Below, one piece after another: positions 63,182-64,000 of a stretch of DNA of 64,000 nucleotides; within the stretch, counting starts at the first letter, position 1; each line of letters begins with the position of its first letter. Source of the stretch: an uncultured bacterium (GTDB taxonomy: Bacteria > Myxococcota_A > Bradymonadia > UBA7976 > VGTA01); assembly GCA_943788935.1 (NCBI GenBank), contig CALSSE010000006.1, positions 124,001 through 188,000 on the forward strand, written 5' to 3'. The translations under genes were made by a program, and so were the position numbers. The notes under the pieces were generated by a model. That model made no database searches. It was not told where the DNA came from and worked only from the letters and a program-made list of their open reading frames with translations.

Positions 63182-63646
63182 GTGCGCTTTTATATCCACA
63201 TTACAAAATTGATCGGTCTGTTCGTTTTATTGGCCTTGAGCAACCTCTCTCTCAGCGCTTGTGATACAGGTTTTGGTGAGCCGTGTACGCTTCCTAAGGG
63301 AGACGTCATTCAAGAGGCGTGTTCATCACCAGAGGTTGAGCAAGGTACAGAGAATGGTACATCTCAGTCGGCGAGCGCTACTTGTGCGCTCGACAACTTT
63401 CCGGGTTGCAGCACATTTTTGTGTCTGAAATACCGAGGATCTAATCCTTATTGCAGCTTGAGATGTCAGAACAGCTCTGATTGCGATGGGGGGGTCTGCT
63501 GTCCTCTTATTGGTGATTGTCGAGCTAATCAGGCAGGAGCGAACATGAGCGTAGATCCCAATATGCCAATGAGCGCTCCTACAGCTGATCCCTGTGCTAA
63601 CGGAGAAGATTGCTATTGTATTAGGAGCGGCGATCTCGGGAAATGA
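63182..63646 (+). CDS. Small Cys-rich lipoprotein
   Basis: The product starts VRFYIHITKLIGLF, with signal and lipobox ALSNLSLSAC; the mature part has about 16 Cys, including DCDGGVCCPLIGDC and CSLRCQNSSDC, a module resembling the Cys-rich units of the surface proteins at 20908 and 35419. I chose GTG at 63182 because GAGG lies five bases upstream and the signal length is right; the frame also opens with TTG at 63131, without a ribosome site. The C-terminal part has Met/Pro/Asn-rich repeats (MSVDPNMPMSAP). Function unknown; probably a disulfide-rich surface or secreted lipoprotein. Confidence 0.75.
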   Translation: MRFYIHITKLIGLFVLLALSNLSLSACDTGFGEPCTLPKGDVIQEACSSPEVEQGTENGTSQSASATCALDNFPGCSTFLCLKYRGSNPYCSLRCQNSSDCDGGVCCPLIGDCRANQAGANMSVDPNMPMSAPTADPCANGEDCYCIRSGDLGK

Positions 63647-63670
63647 TCCTGTAGGTTTCTCTCTACTCAC

Positions 63671-63706
63671 GGGTAATCTCAGGCCAAAGGGTAATCTCAG
63701 AAAGCC
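63671..63706. repeat. 18-bp tandem duplication at the end of yraN
   Basis: GGGTAATCTCAGGCCAAA followed by GGGTAATCTCAGAAAGCC: the first 12 bases of the unit are identical. The second copy contains the stop codon of the leftward yraN gene. Confidence 0.75.
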
Positions 63707-64000
63707 CAAGGAGAGAAGTAAGCATTCTCGACATGGTCTAATTCGATCTCAGGGTGATCGAAACTTAATGAAAGAGTGGAAGAGTGACTGTCGGAGTCTG
63801 CCGTCGTTGAGGGGGTAAAACTCTCTGTCACTTGATCAGCTCTCCATAGCTGAGGGGGGATTAATAAACCTAATATATCAAAGCGTATATCCATAATGAG
63901 GGGTAGATGTGATGAGCGCTGTTGGATGTATTCATGAGCACAGCGAGCGACTTGGCGCTGCTTGCTGAGAGGTGTCGCTTCCGCAGGACGCTCTAACCAC
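63697..64000 (-). CDS. yraN: YraN-family (UPF0102) endonuclease-like protein, 3' part only
   Basis: The frame runs in from the right window edge and ends at 63697; the start lies outside. Visible segments match the C-terminal half of YraN: EATPLSKQRQVARCAHEYIQ, the IRFDILGLL strand corresponding to the conserved RFDV/I and, at the end, IELDHVENAYF corresponding to the IxHIxNAF motif of the family. YraN belongs to the PD-(D/E)XK nuclease superfamily, with a proposed role in DNA processing; the catalytic part lies upstream of the window. A Ser/Asp/His-rich insertion separates the last two motifs. An ATG at 63894 is internal to the domain and not the true start. Confidence 0.8.
   Translation of the reverse strand, partial: WLERPAEATPLSKQRQVARCAHEYIQQRSSHLPLIMDIRFDILGLLIPPQLWRADQVTESFTPSTTADSDSHSSTLSLSFDHPEIELDHVENAYFSPWAF

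Overview
The window looks like a chromosomal segment of a deltaproteobacterium-type predator or scavenger lineage (Myxococcota or the related Bradymonadales). This is an inference from gene content, not from a marker gene. Supporting signs are MopE-type CNGxDDDCDG repeats, MYXO-CTERM-like C-terminal tails, Cys-rich surface modules, kinases with TPR or zinc-ribbon parts, many lipoproteins and beta-barrels, and a TPR gene set resembling the Myxococcus gliding (Glt) TPR proteins. I saw no rRNA, tRNA, CRISPR array, insertion sequence, phage gene or integrase; tRNA detection by eye is weak.

Layout. 1-8.2 kb: end of a MopE-repeat surface protein, then a leftward series: pseudokinase, small lipoprotein, FabZ-like dehydratase, SLT transglycosylase lipoprotein, YqaA/DedA membrane protein and a kinase-TPR protein. 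8.4-13.1 kb: fused lycopene cyclase, then a leftward pair (esterase with 32 QAGE/QAGG repeats, PLP-dependent desulfhydrase/deaminase) and a D/Y-repeat lipoprotein. 13.6-20.1 kb: rightward small unknown genes, a D-serine dehydratase/D-threonine aldolase-type enzyme, a 40-residue membrane peptide, a glutaredoxin lipoprotein, DsbD, a TPR protein and an MscS channel with a cyclic-nucleotide domain. 20.1-23.1 kb: leftward Cys-rich surface protein plus a putative barrel. 23.3-25.6 kb: membrane sulfatase-like enzyme, followed by a PilZ protein on the other strand.

26.2-30.0 kb: a 30-haem c-type cytochrome overlapping an outer-membrane barrel gene, a candidate extracellular electron conduit and the most striking enzymatic locus here. 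30.2-34.4 kb: an SLNPF-repeat membrane protein, an FGE-fold protein and a polar protein. 34.4-36.8 kb: a DHH-motif protein with unusual motif order and an inactive-looking trypsin-like lipoprotein. 37-39.6 kb: MATE transporter and serine hydrolase. 39.6-44.3 kb: leftward six-gene envelope operon (Cys-rich protein, barrel, methyltransferase-TPR, TlpA, CPBP protease, small membrane protein). 44.8-52.1 kb: a FlgO/CsgG-like protein and a 2103-residue composite lipoprotein. 52.3-56.1 kb: Glu/Leu/Phe/Val dehydrogenase, queA and tgt (queuosine). 56.1-62.7 kb: three TPR genes. The right edge holds a small Cys-rich lipoprotein and the 3' part of yraN.

A second theme is short tandem duplications (units of 8 to 42 bp) in at least eleven places, several at gene ends or just upstream of starts, which suggests frequent slippage or a selected source of variation. 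Positions and motifs were read by eye; family names rest on recognised motifs, not on database searches.
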